A stretch of DNA of 26,294 bases, from the NCBI GenBank assembly GCA_943914515.1, contig CALUCI010000058.1:1-26294 (forward strand), given 5' to 3'. This document shows positions 8,660 to 16,566 of the stretch, piece by piece (within the stretch, counting starts at the first letter, position 1; every line of letters begins with the position of its first letter). Under the pieces are notes generated by a model. That model was not told where the DNA came from. It searched no databases and saw only the letters and a program-made list of their open reading frames with translations. The position numbers and the translations under genes are program-made. The DNA is from an uncultured Pseudomonas sp. GTDB lineage: Bacteria > Pseudomonadota > Gammaproteobacteria > Pseudomonadales > Pseudomonadaceae.

Positions 8660-8717
8660 TCGCGAGCAAGTGGAGGTGGAAAGGGGGATTTTCTTTCCTG
8701 ACATAATTGGTAGGACT

Positions 8718-8745
8718 TTGTTCGTCCGCGTGCTTGGCGTAAACT
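8718..8745 (+). promoter_or_regulatory. Candidate promoter of nfuA
   Basis: TTGTTC (8718-8723) and TAAACT (8740-8745) are separated by 16 bases, 25 bases before the nfuA start and just after an AT-richer patch. This gives nfuA its own sigma-70-type promoter independent of cti. No IscR-type site was recognised. It rests on hexamer match alone. Confidence 0.4.
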
Positions 8746-8770
8746 GCCGGCAAGTCTGTGAGGAAATTCC

Positions 8771-9355
8771 ATGAGCGCTATAACTATTACCGACGCCGCG
8801 CACGATTACCTGGCCGATCTGCTCTCCAAGCAGAACACCCCGGGTATCGGTATCCGCATCTTCATCACCCAGCCTGGCACCCAGTACGCTGAAACCTGCA
8901 TTGCCTACTGCAAGCCAGGTGAAGAGAAACCTGAAGACACCGCTGTAGGCCTGAAGAGTTTCACTGCTTACCTGGATGCCGTCAGCGAACCGTTTCTCGA
9001 TGACGCCGTGGTCGACTACGCGACCGACCGCATGGGCGGCCAGTTGACCATCAAGGCGCCGAACGCCAAAGTGCCGATGGTCAACGATGACAGCCCGATC
9101 AACGAGCGCATCAATTACTACCTGCAAACCGAGATCAACCCGGGGCTGGCCAGCCACGGCGGTCAGGTGAGCCTGATCGAAGTGGTCGAGGACGGCATCG
9201 CCGTGCTGCAGTTCGGTGGTGGTTGCCAGGGCTGCGGCCAGGCCGACGTGACCCTCAAGGACGGCATCGAGCGCACCCTGCTCGAGCGCATTCCGGAGTT
9301 GAAGGGCGTTCGCGACGTGACTGACCACACGCAGAAAGAAAACGCTTACTACTGA
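8771..9355 (+). CDS. nfuA: Fe-S biogenesis/carrier protein NfuA
   Basis: NfuA is a cytoplasmic carrier that holds a [4Fe-4S] cluster between two subunits and passes it to client enzymes, especially under oxidative stress or iron limitation. The 194-residue product matches the family length (191 in E. coli). Residues ~1-95 form the degenerate A-type (IscA-like) domain (SAITITDAAHDYL through the GGQLTIKAPNA end). Residues ~105-190 form the NifU-type domain with the cluster motif C152-Q-G-C155 (GGGCQGCGQADVTLKDGIE). The A-type domain lacks the standard third-cysteine pattern, as in other NfuA proteins. An AGGAA ribosome site lies 5-9 bases before the ATG. A strong terminator follows eight bases after the stop, so the transcript ends here. 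Confidence 0.97.
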   Translation: MSAITITDAAHDYLADLLSKQNTPGIGIRIFITQPGTQYAETCIAYCKPGEEKPEDTAVGLKSFTAYLDAVSEPFLDDAVVDYATDRMGGQLTIKAPNAKVPMVNDDSPINERINYYLQTEINPGLASHGGQVSLIEVVEDGIAVLQFGGGCQGCGQADVTLKDGIERTLLERIPELKGVRDVTDHTQKENAYY

Positions 9356-9362
9356 GTAAGCC

Positions 9363-9399
9363 AACAAAAAGCGGAGCCCTCGGGCTCCGCTTTTTGTTT
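9363..9399 (+). terminator. Rho-independent terminator of nfuA
   Basis: AACAAAAAGCGGAGCCC pairs with GGGCTCCGCTTTTTGTT around a TCG loop. This gives about 17 bp flanked by A and T runs on both sides. It is a strong bidirectional intrinsic terminator between nfuA and the converging receptor gene. Confidence 0.93.
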
Positions 9400-9419
9400 G
9401 GGGCGGCTGTTCCTGGCGC

Positions 9420-9473
9420 CCGCGAGGCTCCGGCGAATTCACTACCGCCTCGCGGCTGAAGCCGCTCCTACGG
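9420..9473. repeat. REP unit with an overlapping alternative hairpin
   Basis: GCGGCT-GA-AGCCGC (9452-9465) followed by TCCTAC is a standard Pseudomonas REP palindrome. Its left part is also the right arm of a second perfect inverted repeat, CCGCGAGGC (9420-9428) with GCCTCGCGG (9447-9455). The two folds share bases 9452-9455 and cannot form together. The element lies just past the stop of the minus-strand receptor gene (9496) and beyond the nfuA terminator. Confidence 0.7.
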
Positions 9474-9495
9474 GCAAGGCTCTGTGGGAACCGGC

Positions 9496-11967
9496 TTAAA
9501 AGTCATAACTCACACTGGTGTAGTAAAACGCCCCCTGCGCCCCTTCAGGCGAGGTGATCGAATACTTCGGCACGCCGTACAACTGCGCACCCTTGAGCTT
9601 GTCCGGGTGGCTGTCGAACAGGTTGATCGCGCCCAGCGAGACTTTCACGCCCAGATCGAAGCGGTAGCTCAGGTCCAGGTCGGTAACCCATTGCGGGGCG
9701 AAGGTCTGGTCCAGCGTCGGGTTGCTGGCGTTGAGGTTCTTCCATTCGCCATAACGGCGCTGGGTCAGGGTCAGCCCCCAGTTCTCATACAACCAGTTGG
9801 CACCCAGGGTCAGTTTGTTTTCCGGCGTGCCGTGCTCGATCAGGCCCTGGGTGTTGCGCCCGACGATCTGGTCGCCACGGATGCCACCCACGTCGCGCAG
9901 GTCGGTGATCCGCGTGCGGGTCTTGGCCACGCCGGCGTTCAGGTCGAGCCGTCCATAAGCCGCCAGGTCGAGTTGATACTGGCCGTTCAGCTCGATGCCG
10001 TCAGTACGGGTGTCAGCAATGTTGGTGTAGAACGCCGCGCTCTGGATGTTGGCGTAAGGTGTGCCGGCGAAGATCGGCCCGACCACGTTGGCCGGCAACT
10101 GGTCGGAGAGGGTGATGCGGTTGTCGATGTCGATGCGGTAGGCATCCACGCTCAGCGAGGCGTTGCTCAATGGCCGCCAGACCAGGCCCAGCGAGTAGTT
10201 GGTCGACTCTTCCGGCTTCAGCGCGCGCCCGCCCAGCAGTGCCGCTTCCGGGCTTTCGGCGCGCAGGGTGCGTTGTTGCACTTCGACCCAGTTGCCGCTG
10301 CCGGTCGGCTGTTCCACCACCTGCACGCTGAACGACGACAAGCCGCTCTGCACCAGCGACGGCGCGCGGTAGCCGCTGCTGATACTGCCGCGCGCGGCGA
10401 TCTGCGGGGTGAAGTCATAGCGCAGCGACAGCTTGCCGTTGGTGGTGTCGCCGAAGTCCGAGTAGTGCTCGGAGCGCACCGCAAGGCCGGCCTGGAACTT
10501 GTCGGTGATCTGCCCTTCGAAATCGAGATAGGCACCCAGCACCTTGCGCTCCAGCGAGGCGGCGTCGACCTGGGTGATCCCCGAGTAATAGCCGGGCAGG
10601 CGCCGCCGGGTGACCGGGTCGAGGGTGTTGAACAGCGCGCCGTTCTGCCAGCCGGCCGCCTCGCCGGCGCTCAGGGCGTAGTTTTCCTTGCGCCAGGCCA
10701 GGCCCGCAGAAACCGTCAGCGGTTTGGCCAGCAGATCGCTGGGGAAGTCGCGCACCCAGTCGAGGGTGACGCTGGTCTGCTCGTTTTCCCGTTCGCCGGT
10801 GTAGATGTTGTACGGGCTGGCCGCGCCCCAACTGGGGTTGATCGCATCGCGGTCGGTGGACTTGAGCGTGTCGTTGCCGTAGCTGGCGGCCAGGTCGAAC
10901 TTGCCCAGTTGCTCGCTCTCGTAACGCACGCCTCCGGTCGCGGCGTAGTCTTCGAGGGCGTAGCGGGTGATCGGCAGGCGTCCGTCCGGGTAGCGCGACA
11001 GGGCCACGCTGCCATAGTTGTTGCGCAGCGTGGTCGGCGGATCGAAGAAGCCTTCGGCATCGGTGTTCTTGTGCGCGTAGGTGGCAAAGCCATAGGCGGT
11101 GAAACCGTCGCCCAGGCCGATCTCGCTGTTGGCGGTGAGGTTGTACTGGTCGGACACGCCGCCCGAACCCCAGCGCCAGGTGCGGTAGCGGTTGTTCTGC
11201 TCCAGCGCGGTGTCGACGCTGGTGCTGCCGGGGTAGAAGAGGCGGTTGTCCGGGCGGGTGTCGCTGGCCGGGTCCTGGTTGCCGGCATCGAAGGCCAGGG
11301 TCAGGAAGCCGTCATTGGGCAGGGCGAAGCCTTTCCAGCCGCTGAGCTTGCGCTGCAGGCCGTCGCCTTTGTCGTAGCCACCGAAGCGATAGCCGATATT
11401 GCCGCCATCGTCGTTTTCCTTGAGCACGATGTTGATCACCCCGGCGATGGCATCCGAGCCGTACTGGGCGGCGGCGCCGTCACGCAGGATCTCCACCCGT
11501 TGCACCGCACTCAACGGAATCAGGCTGAGGTCCACTGCCGCCGCGCCACGGCCGTTGGCCAGTGCCTGGCGGGTGACGTTGGCGCTGCTGTGGCGGCGTT
11601 TGCCGTTGACCAGCACCAGCACCTGGTCCGAAGCCAGCCCGCGCAGCGAGGCGCCCTGGGCGATGGAACCGGCGAAGGCGCCCTGGGGCGACTGCGGAAA
11701 GCTGAACGACGGCGACAGCGCGGTCAGCGCCCCGGACAGGTCGCGGGCGCCGGTTTCTTCAAGGCGCTCGGCGCTCAGAACGTCCACCGGTGCCGCGCTT
11801 TCCAGCGCGGTCACGTCGCTGCGGCGGGTACCGACCACCACCACGGTATCGAGCTTGTCACTCCTGGCGGCGGGACCACTGGCGGGTTGCTGGGCCTGAA
11901 CGGCGGGCACGGCAAAGCCGCCGATGACCAGCGCCACGGCGCCGGCCAAAGGATTCAAACGGAACAT
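9496..11967 (-). CDS. TonB-dependent outer-membrane receptor (823 residues)
   Basis: TonB-dependent receptors are 22-strand outer-membrane barrels that take up siderophores, cobalamin, sugars or other scarce solutes using the TonB complex. This protein has a signal peptide (MFRLNPLAGAVALVIGGFAVPAVQAQQ). A TonB-box-like stretch follows (DTVVVVGTRR, about residues 40-49), and then a plug domain with the signature ILRDGAAAQYGSDAIAGVIN (about 160-180). A long barrel follows, with the required aromatic C-terminus (SVSYDF). The SGALTALSPSFSFPQS and VLVNGKRRH segments place it in the branch of receptors with unassigned substrates. An AGGAG ribosome site precedes the start. It lies 61 bases downstream of a second receptor on the same strand, so the two may form an operon. 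No substrate-specific enzyme or regulator is adjacent, so no ligand is assigned. Confidence 0.92.
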   Translation of the reverse strand: MFRLNPLAGAVALVIGGFAVPAVQAQQPASGPAARSDKLDTVVVVGTRRSDVTALESAAPVDVLSAERLEETGARDLSGALTALSPSFSFPQSPQGAFAGSIAQGASLRGLASDQVLVLVNGKRRHSSANVTRQALANGRGAAAVDLSLIPLSAVQRVEILRDGAAAQYGSDAIAGVINIVLKENDDGGNIGYRFGGYDKGDGLQRKLSGWKGFALPNDGFLTLAFDAGNQDPASDTRPDNRLFYPGSTSVDTALEQNNRYRTWRWGSGGVSDQYNLTANSEIGLGDGFTAYGFATYAHKNTDAEGFFDPPTTLRNNYGSVALSRYPDGRLPITRYALEDYAATGGVRYESEQLGKFDLAASYGNDTLKSTDRDAINPSWGAASPYNIYTGERENEQTSVTLDWVRDFPSDLLAKPLTVSAGLAWRKENYALSAGEAAGWQNGALFNTLDPVTRRRLPGYYSGITQVDAASLERKVLGAYLDFEGQITDKFQAGLAVRSEHYSDFGDTTNGKLSLRYDFTPQIAARGSISSGYRAPSLVQSGLSSFSVQVVEQPTGSGNWVEVQQRTLRAESPEAALLGGRALKPEESTNYSLGLVWRPLSNASLSVDAYRIDIDNRITLSDQLPANVVGPIFAGTPYANIQSAAFYTNIADTRTDGIELNGQYQLDLAAYGRLDLNAGVAKTRTRITDLRDVGGIRGDQIVGRNTQGLIEHGTPENKLTLGANWLYENWGLTLTQRRYGEWKNLNASNPTLDQTFAPQWVTDLDLSYRFDLGVKVSLGAINLFDSHPDKLKGAQLYGVPKYSITSPEGAQGAFYYTSVSYDF

Positions 11968-11996
11968 GCAAGGCTACTCCTGTAACACGGAAGGAG

Positions 11997-12018
11997 GCCG
12001 GCGACCGGGGTCGCCGGC
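11997..12018 (-). other. Perfect hairpin between the two receptor genes
   Basis: GCCGGCGACC and GGTCGCCGGC are 10-bp perfect complements separated by two bases, in the 61-base gap between the tandem receptor genes. On the minus strand no T-run follows, so it is not a classical terminator. It is better read as an mRNA stem that could set relative expression or 3' stability of the two messages. Confidence 0.55.
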
Positions 12019-12028
12019 AGACACGGGA

Positions 12029-14266
12029 TCAGAACCGGCTGGTGACACTCAGGCCGACGGTGCGCGGGTCGCCGTAGGTGATGACGTACTGGCCGGCAGT
12101 ACCGTTGGGCCGGCCATGGACCTGGTAGCGGCGGTCGGTGAGGTTGTTGACGAAGCCGGTGACGCTGAGTTTCTCGTCAGCGCTGAACCAGGTCAGACGG
12201 CTGTTGGCCAGGGTGTAGTGCGGCTGGTTGAGCGGTTCGTCGGCGCTGCTCTGGCGGTCGGCGAGGAAGTATTCCTTGTCGCGGTAGCTGACATCGCCGC
12301 TGGCCACCAGCTTGCCGGGAATGTCCAGCGGCAGGGTGTAGTCGGCGCCCAGCGACACCACGTTGCGCGGCGAGCGCACGAAGCTGTTGCCGCTGTAGTC
12401 GGCGGTCACGGCGCCGGTGGTCGGGTTGGTGTTCTTGAAGTCGGTGTACTCGGTATCGAGGAACGACAGCGCCGCACGCAGGTGTAGGCGGTCGGTCGGC
12501 TGGCCTTCGATCTCCAGTTCCGCGCCCTTGACCTTGCCCTTGGCGCCGTTGGTCAGCGCCGTGGTGAGGATGCCGCTGTTGACGGTCAGCAGGTTGACCT
12601 GGATGTCCTGGTAGTCGTAGTAGAAAACGTTGGCGTTGACCGTCAGGCGCCGATCGAACCACTCCGACTTGAGGCCCAGTTCGTAGGCGTCCAGCTCTTC
12701 CGGATCGACCGTGGTCAACTGCGCGAGGCTGGTGGACAGGCCGGTGTTGAAGCCACCGGAACGGAAGCCATGGGCGTAGCGGAAGAACACCCGCAGGTTG
12801 TCGTTGATCCGGTACTCGGGGGTCAGGTCATAGGTCCAGGCATCCCAGCGTTTTTCTTCCTCGCGGTTGCCGTTGCTGCCGGCGGCGGTCAGCGGGATCA
12901 GCGGGCCGTTGGCGGTGGCGCGGGTCAGTTGGGTCAGGTTGAGGTCGATGTCCTTCTTCTCGGTGGTCCAGCGCAGGCCGCCGGTCACGGTCAGGTTGTC
13001 GGTGAAGTCATAGGCGAGGTTGCCGAACAGCGCGTAGCTGTCGGTGCGATGGTCGTAGTTCAGGTCACGAAAGCCTACCGCGCCGCCGGTCTGGTTGGAA
13101 CCGGTGCCATTCGGCGTCGGCCCCGGGATCACCGTGCGCACGGCGCTGCTGTCGAGGGTCTCGTGGAAATAGTGGGTACCCAGCATCCAGCGCAGGGTTT
13201 CCTGCTGCGGCGAGGCCAGGCGGAACTCCTGGGAGTACTGGTCGTAGCGGTTGTCGCTGTCGGTGGCGCCGTTGACCTCGTACGGCGTGTAGTCGGCGTC
13301 GGTCAGCGACTGGTTGCGCAGGTAGTCGTAGGCGGTGATCGAGGTCAGGGTGTAGTCGCCGAGGTTCCAGTTCAAGGTCAGCGAGGTGCCGCTGTGGTCG
13401 AGCTTATAGTCCTCGTCGGTGTTCAACTCGATACGCCGGCCTTCCGGGCGCTGGTAACCGACGTTGTAGTAGCGGCCCAGCGGCAGCGAACCGCTGCTGC
13501 CGTCGCCCTTGAACTCGCGGCTGTGGATTTTCAGCAAGGCTTCCAGGTCTTCATTGACCTTGGCCAGGAACTGCACGCGCACGGCCTTCTTGTTGACGTC
13601 ACCGTAGGTCTGGTCGTTGGTCAGGTTATGGGTAAAGCCGTCGCGCTCCTCGGAGTACAGCGACACCCGGCCGGCCAGGCGGTCTTCCACCAGCGTGCCG
13701 CCGAGGGCGCCGTTGAGGATGCGCTCGTTCTTGCTGCCGAAGCCGATGGTGCCGTAGCCGTCGGTTTCGAAGGTGGGCTTCTTCGAGATCACGTTGACCG
13801 CACCGGCGGTAGTGTTCTTGCCGTACAGGGTGCCTTGCGGACCACGCAGGATCTCGATGCGCTCCAGGTCGAACAGCGGGCCGCCGCCGGCCACCGGGGC
13901 GTTGAGGTACACGTCGTCGGCATAGATGCCCACCGGGTAGACGGTGGCGGCGCCGGTATCGCCGGTGCCCAGGCCACGGATGTACCAGCGTGGGCGGCCG
14001 TCGCCGTCGGGGTTCTTCGCCGAAGCGTTGGGAATGAAGGTGGTGATATCGCCCATGGCCCGCACGCCGTCGGCGGTGAGGCTGGTGCCTTGGACTGCCG
14101 AGACCGCTACCGGCACTTCCTGAAGGGTTTCCTCGCGGTGCTGGGCGGTGACCGTCACGGCCTTCAGTGCGGTGGTCTTGCTGGTGTCTTCTTCAGCGTG
14201 GGCGAACTGGCCGGCCAGCAACAGACTGATGCCGATGCCTTTGGCGACTGGATTGAGTTGGAACAT
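12029..14266 (-). CDS. TonB-dependent outer-membrane receptor (745 residues)
   Basis: This is a second TonB-dependent receptor with a signal peptide (MFQLNPVAKGIGISLLLAGQ, cleaved near FAHAEE). It has a TonB-box-like stretch (LKAVTVTAQHRE) and a plug with VYPVGIYADDVYL and ILRGPQGTLYGKNTTAGAVN. A beta-barrel follows, ending in an aromatic residue (SVTSRF). The plug motifs place it in the large proteobacterial receptor group that often pairs with sterol, sulfonate or aromatic uptake as well as iron chelates. The start at 14266 is preferred over an in-frame ATG at 14332. The 14266 start opens directly with the signal peptide and has a GGGGAGAC ribosome site, and the longer form would translate through an FNR/Anr-type box. 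It is probably the first gene of a two-receptor transcript. The substrate is unknown. Confidence 0.92.
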   Translation of the reverse strand: MFQLNPVAKGIGISLLLAGQFAHAEEDTSKTTALKAVTVTAQHREETLQEVPVAVSAVQGTSLTADGVRAMGDITTFIPNASAKNPDGDGRPRWYIRGLGTGDTGAATVYPVGIYADDVYLNAPVAGGGPLFDLERIEILRGPQGTLYGKNTTAGAVNVISKKPTFETDGYGTIGFGSKNERILNGALGGTLVEDRLAGRVSLYSEERDGFTHNLTNDQTYGDVNKKAVRVQFLAKVNEDLEALLKIHSREFKGDGSSGSLPLGRYYNVGYQRPEGRRIELNTDEDYKLDHSGTSLTLNWNLGDYTLTSITAYDYLRNQSLTDADYTPYEVNGATDSDNRYDQYSQEFRLASPQQETLRWMLGTHYFHETLDSSAVRTVIPGPTPNGTGSNQTGGAVGFRDLNYDHRTDSYALFGNLAYDFTDNLTVTGGLRWTTEKKDIDLNLTQLTRATANGPLIPLTAAGSNGNREEEKRWDAWTYDLTPEYRINDNLRVFFRYAHGFRSGGFNTGLSTSLAQLTTVDPEELDAYELGLKSEWFDRRLTVNANVFYYDYQDIQVNLLTVNSGILTTALTNGAKGKVKGAELEIEGQPTDRLHLRAALSFLDTEYTDFKNTNPTTGAVTADYSGNSFVRSPRNVVSLGADYTLPLDIPGKLVASGDVSYRDKEYFLADRQSSADEPLNQPHYTLANSRLTWFSADEKLSVTGFVNNLTDRRYQVHGRPNGTAGQYVITYGDPRTVGLSVTSRF

Positions 14267-14331
14267 GCTGCGTCTCCCCGAGCGTTGCAGATACAGGGAT
14301 AGAGCAGGGTTTGTGCCATATTTGTAACGCA

Positions 14332-14351
14332 TTGATTTATATCAATAAATC
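14332..14351. promoter_or_regulatory. Perfect FNR/Anr-type box upstream of the receptor pair
   Basis: TTGAT-TTAT-ATCAA (14332-14345) matches the FNR/Anr/Dnr consensus TTGATNNNNATCAA at all ten fixed positions. It is 66 bases upstream of the receptor start at 14266. A second palindrome, GATTTAT-ATCA-ATAAATC (14334-14351), overlaps it. In Pseudomonas, Anr activates genes under low oxygen. If transcription starts about 40 bases from the box centre, the receptor operon would be its target. The rhs start is about 350 bases away on the other side. No convincing Fur box is seen here. Confidence 0.6.
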
Positions 14352-14366
14352 GTGAATTTTCAGGCT

Positions 14367-14423
14367 GGACTGCTAGACAGGCAGCAGGCGGGTGATGAAT
14401 GCCTGCTGCTCCAGCAGCAGTCC
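14367..14423. other. Two-tier inverted repeat in the intergenic region
   Basis: Outer arms GGACTGCT (14367-14374) and AGCAGTCC (14416-14423) enclose inner arms GCAGCAGGC (14381-14389) and GCCTGCTGC (14401-14409). The loop between the inner arms is 11 bases. Together they can form a bulged hairpin of 17 bp. It lies between the divergently transcribed receptor and rhs genes. It could be part of an rhs leader, a protein-binding site or a remnant palindromic element, and there is no T-run. Confidence 0.5.
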
Positions 14424-14447
14424 GGTAGAAGGAAATTCGACAGCGTG

Positions 14448-14469
14448 CAACTGATATTTCTGTCAGTTG
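14448..14469. promoter_or_regulatory. Dyad upstream of rhs, possible operator
   Basis: CAACTGA (14448-14454) and TCAGTTG (14463-14469) are perfect 7-bp arms around the AT-rich centre TATTTCTG. A two-turn dyad with this spacing is typical of dimeric regulator sites. It lies 223 bases upstream of the rhs start. The remaining 220 bases to 14691 hold no recognisable gene, and no strong sigma-70 promoter was identified. The leader ends in a GTGAGGCGAC ribosome site. Confidence 0.4.
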
Positions 14470-14691
14470 TGCGGTTTGCGGGCGTTGATTAGCGTGATGT
14501 TCAGGGTGCTTCCCACAGGTCGCTGAGGGTTGATGAACATGCGCTGCTCTTCTGGTTCCTGCCTTTCCCTCGCCTGTCCCGAGTGCCTTCCGTTGATTCC
14601 TTTTCCTTGCGCGACGCCGGTAACCCGAGCGGTTGCTGGTGTCGTGTGCGCGTTGATTTGAAAACCAACTCCTGATAGTGAGGCGACGCTC

Positions 14692-16566
14692 ATGATCTTC
14701 GACTGGATCCATTGCGGGGAGATTCTTTCAGCACGCGACGCGCAGGAGGGTGAAGTCTTTCGCGCGTTCGTGATCGATGAGTTGACGGACGTAAAACTCG
14801 AAGAGCTGGAGTACAAGACGCCGAAGGAAAAGCTCGGCCAATACTCCTGGGTAAGTGAGTTCTGTCACGACATCAACAGGCGCTCCAAACTGATTCAGGC
14901 CGGGAGCTGGCTGGAGGCACGGGGTGGCAACTGGGGCGTGGAAGGCAGCAGTTACCTCAATCAGCTCTGGAGCACCACGAAAGACCTCAGGGTCTTCACC
15001 ACCTGCCCGGATGCGCGCAACTGGATCAAAGGCCAGGCCATTCATGCCGATGCGGCGTTGAAGGCCACCGACGAGATCATCGTGACCGTGCGCGCCGAAG
15101 GCTCTGGTCATCGCTACGAACGGTTCAGCTTCAAGCCTGACGCGAAGCGCCTGAGCGCGAACCAGTGGCTGCACGACCTGGCGCTGAAGATCAACACCAG
15201 CAGCGCGTACATCAAGGCCGGCTGCCCGGGAACCACAGACAAGGACAAGCACCGGATCACCCCGTCGGAGCAGAAGGCGGCGAACTTCATCTGGCTGCCC
15301 AAAGGGTCGAAGCTGACCGCGAACTGGTACATCAGTGAACTCACGGAAGTCGCGTTCGTGAACTCCGGGCGCGATGCGCTGGAAAAAGAGCGGATCACGG
15401 TGTTTGTCGTCGATGACGTGGCCGACCGGGAACTGGAGCGGATCATCCTGCCTGCCGAGGCTGCCAATCGGGGAATACGCACCTGGACCACGGCGCTGTG
15501 CGACAAAGTGAATGCCGCAAAGGGGGATGCGCGCGCGGGTGCCAAGGACAAGACCAGCGGTGCGCTCTCGGTCATTGCCGGCACGAACCATCTGAACCGG
15601 CTGTGGACGAAGTACAAGGACCTGCGGGTGTTCACCACCTGTCCGCACCGGGATAACTGGGAAAAGCTCCAGCCACTGCTCACCGATGAAGTCATGACGC
15701 TCGATGAGCGGGTCATCGTCAAGGTGCGCAGTGCGGCGACGGGGAGGCTCTGCGAGACCCTGGTGTTTGCGCCCAACAAGGGCCGGCTGACACCTGGACT
15801 GTGGACGCGCGACCTGTCGACCTTGATCAATGAGCAGAGCCTGTACCTGCGTGCAGGGCAGGCCAATGCTGAAAAGCACCTGATCGAAACCATTGCCGAT
15901 GTGTACAAGAGCTGGATCTGGGCACCGAAGCATTCGAAGCTGAGCGTGACCTGGGAACGCTGTGTCCTGCAATCGTCGGGGGCGCTGGAGTCGGACCGCG
16001 ATGCCCGGGAAGGCGAGAGCGTCAGTGTGTTCGTGGCGGATGAGGCGACGGGCGCAATCCTCGAGCGACGGACCTATAAAGCGGTCAAGGACTCGCTGGG
16101 CCAGTACCTGTGGCCAAGGCGTTTCGCCACCGACGTCAACCAGAGTTCACGCCTGGTGCGCATGGGCGACGAGGATAAAAACGGGGTTTTCACCACGTTC
16201 GCGAGCAAGTACCAGAACAAGATATGGTTGCTGGGCAAGGATCTGCGAGTCTTCACCACCGCCATGCATCTGGATAACTGGGTACAGGCGCGATCCTTTG
16301 CCTTTGAAAACGATCTGAAGGCCGGAGACCGTATCGTTGTGCACGTGCGCAGTGAACTTACCGGCTACCTGTACAAGAGCCACACCTTCACGCCGACCTT
16401 GAAAGACAAGAAAGCCACAGCGGCGGACTGGACCAAGGCGTTGTGCGAGATGCTGAACAAGGAAAGTGTCTACCTCAAGGCCGGCTGCAAGAACGACAAG
16501 ACCAGGTTCATCGAACCGGTCGCCGATCACCAGAAGAACGTGATCTGGGTGCCGTTGAATTCGGGG
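14692..16566 (+). repeat. Three tandem ~208-residue protein repeats at the N-terminus of the Rhs protein
   Basis: Units cover residues 1-207, 208-416 and 417-625. Anchors recur in register. The opening is DW / LTANW / LSVTW (W5, W212, W421). The signature KDLRVFTT is at residues 97, 309 and 516. The closings are IWLPKGSKL, IWAPKHSKL and IWVPLNSGL. Each unit splits into two related halves of about 104 residues with the pattern V-V-x-D/S-E-x-TG, W-x3-L-x3-IN-x2-S-x-L-x-AG. The acidic residue of this pattern is at E451 and E555 in unit 3. Divergence is high, so the duplications are old. The fold and function are unknown. Confidence 0.85.

Noticed and set aside
9484..11985. 833-codon plus-strand frame opposite the 823-residue receptor
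   Set aside because: The receptor frame has a signal peptide, plug motifs and an aromatic C-terminus. The opposite frame is a composition shadow.
14267..14332. Longer N-terminus of the 745-residue receptor starting at 14332
   Set aside because: The extra residues would precede the signal peptide and the codons would run through the FNR/Anr box. The ATG at 14266 has a better ribosome site.
14332..14351. Fur box for the receptor operon
   Set aside because: The AT-rich patch matches the FNR/Anr consensus exactly, but matches the GATAAT-type Fur hexamers poorly.
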